This document shows, in pieces, positions 18,506 to 26,879 of a stretch of DNA of 64,000 bases. Below the pieces are notes generated by a model. It was not told the origin of the DNA. It worked only from the letters and a program-made list of their open reading frames with translations, and searched no databases. Every line of letters starts with the position of its first letter. Position 1 is the first letter of the stretch. Source of the DNA: UBA6522 sp963664945 (GTDB lineage: Bacteria > Pseudomonadota > Gammaproteobacteria > Steroidobacterales > Rariloculaceae); contig OY761822.1 of the NCBI GenBank assembly GCA_963664945.1, positions 4,092,001 to 4,156,000 of the forward strand, in the 5' to 3' direction. The translations under genes and the position numbers were made by a program.

Positions 18506-20713
18506 ATGAAGGATCAAGACTCTCGCCCGCTGAGAACAGGCAGCGTTCCTCATACAGCCACCCTGCTGTTGCTTTCGTTAGGCTTCGGCCAGGCGCACGG
18601 CCAGGACAACTCGCCCTCGGGCGGCACTGCCGAACGCGACAAGATGCTGAGAATAGCCCGGACCGAGACCGCGCCGACGATAGACGGCGTTCTGGACGAT
18701 TTGCCCTGGACGCACGCGCCGGTCATTGAAGATCTGCACCAGTTCGACCCCGTGGACCATGGCGAGCCGACGGAGCATACCGAAGTCTACGTCCTCTACG
18801 ATGACGATAACCTTTACGTTGCGGCCCGCATGTTCGATAGCGAACCGGATCAGATACGCGCGCGACAGATGGTGCAGGGTCAGGCGATGTGGTTCGATGA
18901 CTCGTTCACCATCCTGCTGGATCCCTTCAACAACAAGCGCACGGGTTACAGCTTCCAGGTCAACCCGGTCGGGAATCGACGGGACGGGATCTATGAAACA
19001 CCGACCGAGCAGAACCAGGACTGGGAGGGTATCTGGCATGCCGTGGCGCGAATCAACGACGAAGGCTGGGCGGCCGAATTTTCCATTCCATTCAAGACAC
19101 TGAATTTCGACCCGAACAATGCCGATTGGGGTTTCACGGTCGAACGCAGCATTGCGCGCAAGCAGGAAGAAATTGCGTGGGTGTCATTCAATCGCGACAT
19201 CAACCCGGGAGCGACAGGCGTGATCACGGGTCTGACCGGGCTACAGCAGGGAGTGGGCCTGGACATCGTGCCCTCGGTCGTGACAAGTCATTCCAGGGAT
19301 TTCGAGACACATGGCACTGACTCGGAAACAGATCCGTCTCTTGATGCGTTTTATAACTTCACACCGTCGTTGACGGGTGTGTTGACCCTGAACACGGACT
19401 TCTCCGCGACCGAGGTCGACGATCGACAGATCAATCTCACTCGCTTCTCGCTATTCTTTCCCGAGAAGCGCGATTTCTTCCTGCAGGACGTCGACATTTT
19501 CTCTTTCGGCGGGCTGGAGAGAAACGGCATTCCCTTTCATTCGCGCCGCATCGGGCTGGGCGACAAGGGGCGCCCCGTCGATCTGGAGGTTGGCGCCAAA
19601 GTCACGGGACGCGTCGGTCGGTGGAACGTGGGCGTTCTGGACATCCAGCAGGAAGGGTTCAATGACGTGGACGACAGCAACCTTTTCGTTGGTCGAATCT
19701 CGGCCAACGTGCTGGAGGAGTCGAGCGTCGGCATGATCCTCACCAACGGCGATCCACGCACTAATCTGGGCAATTCGCTGGTCGGGGCGGACTTTCGCTA
19801 TCGCAATACCCGTCTCCCCGGAGACCGGACGCTGGAAGGCGAACTCTGGTTCCAGCAGTCCGATACGGAAGGAATCGATGGCGAAGACACAGCCTGGGGA
19901 CTTCGAATCGCTTCACCGAACAGCGAAGGACTTCGGGGCGAATTGGCATACGATACTTTCTCGGAAAACTTCAACCCGGCACTGGGCTTTGTAAACCGAT
20001 TCGGCATAGCAAGGACGGAGCTTGCGGCCGGATACACCTACCGGCCCACCAGTCATCGCTGGCTTCGATCGATCCAGGCAGGCTTCAACTTCGAGAACTT
20101 CGACAAGATCTCCGGCGGTCTGGAGAGCAGACGCATCTTTCTCGAGTTGCTCGAGGCGGAAACACACTCCGGCGACGACTTCTCCCTGAACGTTGCGCGA
20201 GATCGAGAAGTTCTGCTGGAGGCATTCGAGATCGCCGACGGCGTTGTGATTCCTCGCGGTGACTACCAGTTCGACAGCATCGGGATCGAACTGGGTGGCG
20301 CTCAGGAACGCTCGCTCGCCCCGGAGCTTGATCTTGACGTGGGCGATTTCTACAACGGTGAGATACTCTCCGCTGCAGCCAGTCTCGATTGGCGCCCGAA
20401 CGAGCACCTGTTCCTCGGTCTCGGCTACGAGTACAACGACGTCTATCTGCCCGAAGGAGAATTCGTCACGAGGCTGATTCAGGTCGAGGCAAACTATGCT
20501 TTCGATGTCCGCTGGTCCTGGGTGAATCTGATCCAGTACGACAACGAGTCCTATTCGGTCGGAATCAACAGCCGGCTGCGGTGGAATCCTCGGGCCGGCA
20601 GAGACCTCTATATCGTGGTTAACCACGGTTTCGACGCAAATGGCGCTTTTTCCCGTCTGCGCTCCACCGATTCGAGTCTGTCAATCAAGTACACCCAGAC
20701 GTTCCGACTCTGA
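18506..20713 (+). CDS. DUF5916 outer-membrane protein with carbohydrate-binding-like N-domain
   Basis: The 735-residue protein starts at ATG 18506, with a leader (TATLLLLSLGFGQAHG). Residues about 50-230 form a CBM9-like module (APTIDGVLDDLPWTHAP, VYVLYDDDNLYVAARMFD, DDSFTILLDPFNNKRTGYSF). The DUF5916 barrel follows (FNFTPSLTG-like YNFTPSLTGVLTLNTDFS, EVDDRQINLTRFSLFFPEKR). The chain ends in alternating aromatic strands (SIKYTQTFRL), as in outer-membrane beta-barrels. It is a diverged relative of the tandem pair at 24574 and 26880. The role is unknown; binding or uptake of polymeric substrates is possible. Confidence 0.85.
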   Translation: MKDQDSRPLRTGSVPHTATLLLLSLGFGQAHGQDNSPSGGTAERDKMLRIARTETAPTIDGVLDDLPWTHAPVIEDLHQFDPVDHGEPTEHTEVYVLYDDDNLYVAARMFDSEPDQIRARQMVQGQAMWFDDSFTILLDPFNNKRTGYSFQVNPVGNRRDGIYETPTEQNQDWEGIWHAVARINDEGWAAEFSIPFKTLNFDPNNADWGFTVERSIARKQEEIAWVSFNRDINPGATGVITGLTGLQQGVGLDIVPSVVTSHSRDFETHGTDSETDPSLDAFYNFTPSLTGVLTLNTDFSATEVDDRQINLTRFSLFFPEKRDFFLQDVDIFSFGGLERNGIPFHSRRIGLGDKGRPVDLEVGAKVTGRVGRWNVGVLDIQQEGFNDVDDSNLFVGRISANVLEESSVGMILTNGDPRTNLGNSLVGADFRYRNTRLPGDRTLEGELWFQQSDTEGIDGEDTAWGLRIASPNSEGLRGELAYDTFSENFNPALGFVNRFGIARTELAAGYTYRPTSHRWLRSIQAGFNFENFDKISGGLESRRIFLELLEAETHSGDDFSLNVARDREVLLEAFEIADGVVIPRGDYQFDSIGIELGGAQERSLAPELDLDVGDFYNGEILSAAASLDWRPNEHLFLGLGYEYNDVYLPEGEFVTRLIQVEANYAFDVRWSWVNLIQYDNESYSVGINSRLRWNPRAGRDLYIVVNHGFDANGAFSRLRSTDSSLSIKYTQTFRL

Positions 20714-20916
20714 GCCGCAGTTCCGGCAGTCCCTCGCAAGAGTCGCGCGTGGCCGTGAGGATTCCGTGCGGGTAACAGCTCGACGACGCCTTCGAGCCGC
20801 ATACGTTGATCTGCCTCGAAATACGTCGCGGACGACGAGGACAAGGTATATATTGATCCGGCGATTCCGATGTGAATTCCGGTGGTATCCAAATGAAGAA
20901 TAACGAGGAGAGCCAT

Positions 20917-21270
20917 GTGACCTATGTGGACGGAATGATGACCGCGGTGCCGACCGCCAACAAGGAAATCTACCGCGAAATGGCGGAGCAATGCGCCAGG
21001 GTATTCAGGAAACATGGCGCGCTGTCTTACGTGGAGTGCTGGGGCAGCCACGTGCCGGAAGGCAAGCTCAACTCGATGCACACCGCGGTGCTGCGCGAAC
21101 CCGATGAAACGGTCGTGTTCTCCTGGGTCACCTGGCCGTCGAAGGAAGTCCGCGATGACGGCATGCCGAAAGTCTTCAGCGACCCGGAAATGCCGACCCA
21201 CATGGACCCGATGCCATTCGACGCCAAGCGGATGATATTCGGCGGCTTCGAGGTGCTCGTAAAGGCCTGA
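20917..21270 (+). CDS. DUF1428 family protein
   Basis: GTG 20917 is chosen because GAGGAG lies five bases upstream and the resulting N-terminus (VTYVDGMMTAVPTANKEIYR) matches the DUF1428 start pattern YVDGFV.AVP..NK..Y. The longer frame from 20872 lacks a ribosome-binding site. The 117-residue product continues with AEQCARVFRKHGALSYVECW, MPTHMDPMPFDAKRMIFGGF and ends VLVKA, covering the whole family length of about 117 residues. It is a small ferredoxin-like-fold protein of unknown function, likely cytoplasmic. It lies 60 bases before the amidohydrolase gene. Confidence 0.85.
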   Translation: MTYVDGMMTAVPTANKEIYREMAEQCARVFRKHGALSYVECWGSHVPEGKLNSMHTAVLREPDETVVFSWVTWPSKEVRDDGMPKVFSDPEMPTHMDPMPFDAKRMIFGGFEVLVKA

Positions 21271-21330
21271 CAAGTGCATCGGAAACCGACCAGGAACACA
21301 AGACAAGACTAAACCACCAAAAGCGAGTTC

Positions 21331-22431
21331 ATGGAAACAACAAGAAGAACATTCATAAGGGAGGCTGCGATGCTGTCGTCGGCCTCGGTGCTGGCCGGCA
21401 CGAGCCTCGTCCAGGGCGCCAGGGCGCAGACGCCCGACTACCGCCGAATTGCCGTTGAGGAAATCTATTGCCCCCCTGAGGTGATGGAGGCTTCCATCAG
21501 GGCCATCAACGCAAATCCGGAACTGGAACCGAACTTCCAGGGGAATTTCAGCCCGGACAACGCCCGTTTCGTCAACGGCCGGATCATTGAGCGGCTTCAG
21601 GAAATCGGCGAGGAACGCCTCGGGGCGATGGACGAAGGCCGTATCGACAAGGTGCTTCTCAGCAACTGGTCGCCGGGGGTGCAGCTCTTCGAGACCGAGG
21701 AGGCAAAGGAACTGGCGGCGGTTTCCAACGACCGGATGGCCGAGGCCGCCCGCGCCAACCCAGACCGATACGCGGGCATGGTGACGATTGCGCCCCAGGA
21801 CCCCGAAGCGGCTGGATTGGAAATCGAGCGCGGCATCTCGCTGGGGCTCACCGGCGTCCTGATCAACTCGCATACCCACGACGAGTACCTGGACGACCGG
21901 AAATTCTGGCCGATCTTCGAGGTATGCGAGGCCCGCTCCATGCCCATCTACCTGCACCCAAGGGTACCGGCGCCCCAGATGTATCCGGCATTCTCAGAAT
22001 ACAACATGCACGGTGCCATGTGGGGGTTCGCCATCGAAGCCTCGACCCACGCGCTGCGATTGATCGGCGCCGGCGTATTCGATCAGTTCCCGAACCTGAC
22101 GCTCGTGCTCGGCCACATGGGTGAAGGCCTGCCGTTCTGGCTCTATCGGCTCGACACCACGTCCGCCGGGTACGTAGGCCGAACGATCAGCAGACCGCCC
22201 AGCGAATACGTACGCGACAACATGCTGATCACGACCAGCGGCATGGGGTGGGACCCCGCGCTACTGCTGAGCCATTCCGTGCTGGGGGCCGAGAACATCA
22301 TGTTCGCCGTCGACTATCCCTTCGGAAACTATGCCCGGGACACGGAGTGGTTCGATGCCATCGACCTGCCGGAAGCCGACAAGCGACTGATCTACAGCGG
22401 CAACGCGGAGCGCATCTACAACCTGAGCTAG
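21331..22431 (+). CDS. Amidohydrolase-family TIM-barrel enzyme (aromatic-acid decarboxylase-like), exported
   Basis: The 366-residue protein has a Tat-like leader (TRRTFIREAAML, ending GARAQ). It then starts the barrel with RRIAVEEIYCPPEVM, the A-x-E-E-x-x-x-x-P-E pattern of ACMSD-related 2,3-dihydroxybenzoate/resorcylate decarboxylases and amidohydrolases. Metal or catalytic candidates are H in IYLHPRVP, H in LVLGHMGEGLPFWLYR and D in MFAVDYPFG. The N-terminal HxH of true ACMSD is replaced, as in the decarboxylase branch. The substrate cannot be read from the sequence. Export is unusual for this group, though Tat-exported relatives exist. Confidence 0.82.
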   Translation: METTRRTFIREAAMLSSASVLAGTSLVQGARAQTPDYRRIAVEEIYCPPEVMEASIRAINANPELEPNFQGNFSPDNARFVNGRIIERLQEIGEERLGAMDEGRIDKVLLSNWSPGVQLFETEEAKELAAVSNDRMAEAARANPDRYAGMVTIAPQDPEAAGLEIERGISLGLTGVLINSHTHDEYLDDRKFWPIFEVCEARSMPIYLHPRVPAPQMYPAFSEYNMHGAMWGFAIEASTHALRLIGAGVFDQFPNLTLVLGHMGEGLPFWLYRLDTTSAGYVGRTISRPPSEYVRDNMLITTSGMGWDPALLLSHSVLGAENIMFAVDYPFGNYARDTEWFDAIDLPEADKRLIYSGNAERIYNLS

Positions 22432-22433
22432 TA

Positions 22434-22461
22434 GTTGTCGCGGCGAGCCCGCTGCAACAAC
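22434..22461. terminator. Bidirectional terminator-like hairpin between convergent genes
   Basis: A 28-base inverted repeat sits in the 32-base gap between convergent genes ending at 22431 (+) and 22464 (-). Its arms begin GTTGT and end ACAAC, pairing 12 positions with one mismatch and one G-T wobble around an AGCC loop. No long T-run follows, so it could be a weak or Rho-assisted terminator for both genes. Confidence 0.5.
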
Positions 22462-22463
22462 TC

Positions 22464-23540
22464 CTAGTCCGGACCAATCGAAGCCAGATAGGCAGCGATA
22501 TGGGTCATGTCGTCAACACTCAGGTTTTCGATGGTCGGTTGCATCAGTTGTGCAGCAACACCATTCCTGGTCCCCTGCTTGAAGTCGTATAGCTGCCGCA
22601 TCAGGTAGCTGGGCGAGCGGCCGGCGATACCGGGAATCACGGCGAGACCCATCAGGTCCTGTCCGTGGCAGATGGCACACGCAATGGTCTTTCCGTCACC
22701 GCCGGTCGTCACGAGTTCCTCTCCCTTGGCAAGGCTCCCCACAGGCACATAAACATTAAAGCCCATGCGCGGATTCCGAAGATAGTCCGCCTGATAGGTA
22801 TCAACGGGAGTCTCGACAATGCGCCCGTCCAGGGGCTCTGTCGGCTCCGTCCCGATCGTGAAAAACATATTGTTGGCCGGATTCAGATACATTTCCGGAA
22901 TCAGATCTGCCTCCGTTACAAAATACCGGCGCGTCGTCCAGGGAACGGCGGCCCAAAACTCTGCGGATTCCTGAATCTCTTCCTCAGTCATCGCCCGAGC
23001 CATCCTGATCATGTTCGGCGTGTTCGGCTTTCTCGGATCGGCGCTGTAACGCAAACCATCTCGCATATCGTGCAATTGCTGAACCAGGTACGCAGCCGGC
23101 TTTCCCGCAACGGGTGCGTTTGAGGGACGTCCTTTCCCATTGGGCAGATGGCAGGAACCACAGGCCCAATCGGGCGCCCCTCCCTGCAGGCTGTCGGGTC
23201 CGTACTTGATGATGTCAGCCATAGGGGGATAGTCGCCCGGGAACCAGTCGATCACATCCTGAGCATGACGAATCTCCTGGCGAGAGAAAGTGGCGCTGCT
23301 TCCTTCCAACGTGAGCAGTCTGCTTAACTCTTCCGCATCCTCTCCAGGCTGGAGTGCCCTGTTCCCCGGTGTCGGTATGGGTGGCCGATCACCTGGCTGC
23401 GGCTGAGTGTCATAGCCATACGCCCACTCGGGTATGGGCGCCCACAACGACAGGGACTCGTCTGTCTGCGACTGAACTACCGGTACTCCGGTGGCAATCA
23501 AGACACAGCAAATGAGCGCTACTCTGATTCTCTCTTTCAA
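22464..23540 (-). CDS. Periplasmic diheme cytochrome c
   Basis: The 358-residue product has a signal peptide (VALICCVLIATGVPVVQS) and two CxxCH heme sites. CGSCH lies near residue 130 (DWACGSCHLPNGKGRP), and CAICH near residue 290 (IACAICHGQDLMG). Each is followed by the usual cytochrome c helices, with candidate methionine ligands in MIRMARAMTEEE and LMQPTIENLSVDDM. The C-terminus MTHIAAYLASIGP is the typical last helix of class I domains. It could pass electrons from a periplasmic dehydrogenase. It stands convergent to the amidohydrolase gene. Confidence 0.88.
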   Translation of the reverse strand: MKERIRVALICCVLIATGVPVVQSQTDESLSLWAPIPEWAYGYDTQPQPGDRPPIPTPGNRALQPGEDAEELSRLLTLEGSSATFSRQEIRHAQDVIDWFPGDYPPMADIIKYGPDSLQGGAPDWACGSCHLPNGKGRPSNAPVAGKPAAYLVQQLHDMRDGLRYSADPRKPNTPNMIRMARAMTEEEIQESAEFWAAVPWTTRRYFVTEADLIPEMYLNPANNMFFTIGTEPTEPLDGRIVETPVDTYQADYLRNPRMGFNVYVPVGSLAKGEELVTTGGDGKTIACAICHGQDLMGLAVIPGIAGRSPSYLMRQLYDFKQGTRNGVAAQLMQPTIENLSVDDMTHIAAYLASIGPD

Positions 23541-23600
23541 TTCTTGTTTCTCAAGACCAATGATCTTCTACAAAGTGGCGACCTGCCCCATCGCCGCGAT

Positions 23601-24449
23601 TCAGTCTGCCGACTTGCCGCTGCCGATTCTCGGGAGCGGAATCAAGGCGGGTGTCGAGTTTTGGTAGTCACTGTAGGTGGGGTACTTTGATGCCGAGATC
23701 GATTCGGTGAGCCTCAGCGACGGTATGAACAACGCCGTGAGAAGAATGAATCCCAGCCCCGTCCAGTGCAGCCACTGGCCGGATGCGGCGACGGCGAACA
23801 GGTAGAAGGTCCACCACATACCCAGTTCGCAGAAAAAGTTCGGGTGCCGGCTGTAGCGGAACAGGCCGGTGGTGAGGAACGGCTGGACAATTTCCTCGCC
23901 CGCGGCCACGCGCCGCTTCTTTTCCTGCTGGAACCGCCACATCTGTTGGTCGGCCACGGATTCGAATATCAGGAACACCAGGAACAGGGCAGCGGCTACC
24001 GCATCGAGCCAATTCAATGGCACCTGCTGCCACGTCCACGCCTGGTGGATTGGCGATGTGAACCACCAGATCAACAGCATTTGCGCCGGCGCGATAAAGA
24101 CGATGTTGAGCACCTGAAACCCTATCGGTCCCATCTGCTTGCGAACGGCATCCCACCGGTAGTCCTCGCCGCCCTTCTGGTAGCCGCCCTTGCGGACGAA
24201 GTTAAACGTCAGCCGCACTGACCACAGGACCACGAGCGCCGTCATGAGATTTACCCGCGCGGAATCGAAACCGACGGCATAGGCCACCATCAGGCAGTAA
24301 ACCGCCGGGCAGATCGACCAGGCGCGGTCCACCCAGGAAACCTCCCGCGTAAGCACCGACAGCAACCAGATGACGGCCGCGAGAATGATGCACAGATCCA
24401 GCGCCGATCCGAACGGCGTGCCGGTGAGCGGGTGATTGATTAGGTTCAT
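23601..24449 (-). CDS. DUF1295 membrane protein (steroid 5-alpha-reductase-like fold)
   Basis: The 282-residue polytopic protein has about six hydrophobic segments. It carries the C-terminal signature of the DUF1295/steroid 5-alpha-reductase superfamily: QPFLTTGLFRYSRHPNFFCE and GMWWTFYLF. RLTFNFVRKGGYQKGGEDYR and LIFESVADQQMWRFQ are also typical. Members are predicted NADPH-dependent reductases or methyltransferase-like integral enzymes; the substrate of this branch is unknown. It starts at ATG 24449 and lies downstream of the tandem DUF5916 genes on the same strand, separated from them by 124 bases. Confidence 0.85.
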   Translation of the reverse strand: MNLINHPLTGTPFGSALDLCIILAAVIWLLSVLTREVSWVDRAWSICPAVYCLMVAYAVGFDSARVNLMTALVVLWSVRLTFNFVRKGGYQKGGEDYRWDAVRKQMGPIGFQVLNIVFIAPAQMLLIWWFTSPIHQAWTWQQVPLNWLDAVAAALFLVFLIFESVADQQMWRFQQEKKRRVAAGEEIVQPFLTTGLFRYSRHPNFFCELGMWWTFYLFAVAASGQWLHWTGLGFILLTALFIPSLRLTESISASKYPTYSDYQNSTPALIPLPRIGSGKSAD

Positions 24450-24573
24450 GGCCGCCTGACCCTTTGTTTACAGAGAGTACGCATTGTAAACGGGGACGAC
24501 TGCGACGACTTGAGCCGGGACTCAAACCGCTCCCGGGCGAGAGCGTGACTGGGCCAAAAGGCCCGGTGAAGGA

Positions 24574-26781
24574 TCAGAACCTGAACGTGCGGCTGTACTT
24601 CACCGCGAATTCGGACTGCCTCGACTGCATCTTCGAAAACGCGGCCAGGGCATCGAAGTCGTGGTTCCACACGACGTAGAGATCCTCCCCGGCGCGTGGA
24701 TTCCAGCGCAGGCGGCTGTTGATGCCCACGCTCTCGGAGAGATTGTCGTACTGAACCAGGTTGACCCAGGACCACTTGACGTTGAACGCAAGATTGGCGC
24801 GAACCTGGATCAGGCGCGTTCGAAAGTGACTGTGAGGTAACTCGACATCGTTGTACTGATACGAGGCGCGGGCATACCAGCGACTGCTGGGGCGCCAGTC
24901 GATACTACCCGTCACTGAAGTTTGATCGCCACCGTAGTATCCCTGTTTTTCATAGGCAATCGATGGCGCAAGCACGCGTTCCCGGGCCCATTCCACTTCA
25001 AGCTCATAGCCGCTTTGCTCGTATTCTCCCGCGGGAATCACCGTGCCGCGGGCCACCGTAAACGGCTCTGCCAACACCTCGCGCGAATTCTGGACCGACA
25101 GGGCGTACTGGTCGCCACGATGATTTTCGATGTGTATCGGCCGCCACCAGTAACTGGCGGATTCAAGTTCTCCGGTCGAATACGTGTCGTATTCTTGCAG
25201 GGAGACGAACGTCGCGAGGCTTCGAATCCAGGGGTGTCCCTGGGGGCGATATCGATAGTTGCCCCACAGCCGTCCACGTTCGTAATCCCGGCGATGCAGA
25301 AAACCCAGCGCCGGACTGAAGTTGGGCTGCATGATCTCGTATTCGACTCTGCCGGAGAATCCTTCGCTTGTGGTCACGCCGAACTGCGCGCCCCAATTCG
25401 ACTGGTCGACGTCGAAATTTTCGCTGTCGCTCTGTTGGAAATAGACTGCGCCTTCCGCGGTTCGTCCGGGCAGCAGCCGCCTGTTGCGGTAACGGAAGTC
25501 GGCGCCCGCAACGGAATTGTCGATATTGGAGCGGGGATTGCCGCTGGTGACGATCATGCCGACGCTGGATTCCTCCAGAACGTTGGCGGATACCCGGCCG
25601 ACGAACAGGTCGCTCTCCTCCACGTACCCGTTTCGCCCCTCGAAACCATCCTGATTGACGCCAAGCACGCCCACGTTCAGGCGCCCGATTCGCCCGGTGA
25701 GCTTTGCGCCGCTGTTGATATCGACGGCCTGCCCCGCGTCGCTCAGGCCGATTCGGCGCGAGAAAAACGGCATGCCGTTCGTGCCCATGTTGTTTGGCTG
25801 CATGCCGGAGGGACCAAACGAAAAAATGTCCACGTCCTGCAGGAAAAAATCCCGTTTTTCCGGAAAGAAGGTCGAGAACCGCGTCAGGTTGACCTGCCTG
25901 TCGTCCACTTCGGTGGCGGAAAAATCCGTGTTGAATGTCAGCACACCCGTCAGCGAAGGCGTGAAGTTGTAGAAGATGTCCACGGCCGGACCTGCCCGGG
26001 TCGCCTGGTCTTCGGTCGCGAAATCGTGGTTGCTGGCCAGACTGACCGAGGGAATGATGTCCAGTCCCCTGCCCTGGCGCAAACCGGAGAACCCCGAAAG
26101 CACTCCGGCCGACGAGGGATTGACCGCACGGTCGAACGACGACCAGGCCATGCTTTCCTTCTTGCGCGGAATCGTTCGGGCGACGGTGAATCCCCAGTCC
26201 GGATTGTTCGGATTGAAATTCAGCGTCTTGAAGGGGATCGCGATTTCCGCCGTCCAGCCCTGCTCATCGATTACCGCCTCGGCATGCCAGATTCCGTCCC
26301 AGTCCTCGTTCACGTTCGTCGCGCGGTCGAATAACCCGTCGCGGCGCACACCGTTGGGGTTGAGCTGGAACTTGTATCCCGTGCGCATGTTGTTGAACGG
26401 ATCGAGCACCACCTCGATCCGATCGTCGACCTCGACGGTCTGCCCCTGAACCAACTGCCGAGCGGCAATCAATGAGGGCTCACTGTCCAGCAGTCGCGCA
26501 CCCACGTACAGGTTGTCGTCGTCGTAGAGCACATAGAAAATCGACGACTCGCTGGGTTCGCCATGGTCCACCGGCTCGTATTGATGAAGGTCCGTGATGA
26601 CAGTGGCCTCGGCCCAGACCTGTTCGTCGAGCCTGCCATCCAGCAGCGGAGGCGCAGAAGCGCGAACGATGTCAGTCACCTTTCGAGCCAAAGGCTCCTG
26701 TGCAATGCTTGCGGCGCCGTGCATCGCCAAGGAGACAGCGATTGCAACTACCAACCGGGACTTGAAGCGCGACGAAATCAT
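24574..26781 (-). CDS. DUF5916 outer-membrane protein, tandem copy 2
   Basis: ATG 26781 gives a signal peptide (LVVAIAVSLAMHGAASIAQ); the longer frame upstream is not leader-like. The 735-residue protein has a CBM9-like N-domain (PLLDGRLDEQVWAEATVIT, FYVLYDDDNLYVGARLLD) and a DUF5916 barrel (YNFTPSLTGVLTFNTDFS, VDDRQVNLTRFSTFFPEKR), ending AVKYSRTFRF with the C-terminal Phe of outer-membrane barrels. It is highly similar to the adjacent 26880 gene, whose stop lies about 100 bases upstream of this start, so the two arose by tandem duplication and are probably co-transcribed. Confidence 0.87.
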   Translation of the reverse strand: MISSRFKSRLVVAIAVSLAMHGAASIAQEPLARKVTDIVRASAPPLLDGRLDEQVWAEATVITDLHQYEPVDHGEPSESSIFYVLYDDDNLYVGARLLDSEPSLIAARQLVQGQTVEVDDRIEVVLDPFNNMRTGYKFQLNPNGVRRDGLFDRATNVNEDWDGIWHAEAVIDEQGWTAEIAIPFKTLNFNPNNPDWGFTVARTIPRKKESMAWSSFDRAVNPSSAGVLSGFSGLRQGRGLDIIPSVSLASNHDFATEDQATRAGPAVDIFYNFTPSLTGVLTFNTDFSATEVDDRQVNLTRFSTFFPEKRDFFLQDVDIFSFGPSGMQPNNMGTNGMPFFSRRIGLSDAGQAVDINSGAKLTGRIGRLNVGVLGVNQDGFEGRNGYVEESDLFVGRVSANVLEESSVGMIVTSGNPRSNIDNSVAGADFRYRNRRLLPGRTAEGAVYFQQSDSENFDVDQSNWGAQFGVTTSEGFSGRVEYEIMQPNFSPALGFLHRRDYERGRLWGNYRYRPQGHPWIRSLATFVSLQEYDTYSTGELESASYWWRPIHIENHRGDQYALSVQNSREVLAEPFTVARGTVIPAGEYEQSGYELEVEWARERVLAPSIAYEKQGYYGGDQTSVTGSIDWRPSSRWYARASYQYNDVELPHSHFRTRLIQVRANLAFNVKWSWVNLVQYDNLSESVGINSRLRWNPRAGEDLYVVWNHDFDALAAFSKMQSRQSEFAVKYSRTFRF

Positions 26782-26879
26782 CCAGCCTTTCCGCTCAACC
26801 AGGACACACCTGTTCGAGCGCCAGACGGCTTCGAACCGGGTCCAACTCGAAACATCCCACCTCTCCCGCTCCAACTGGG

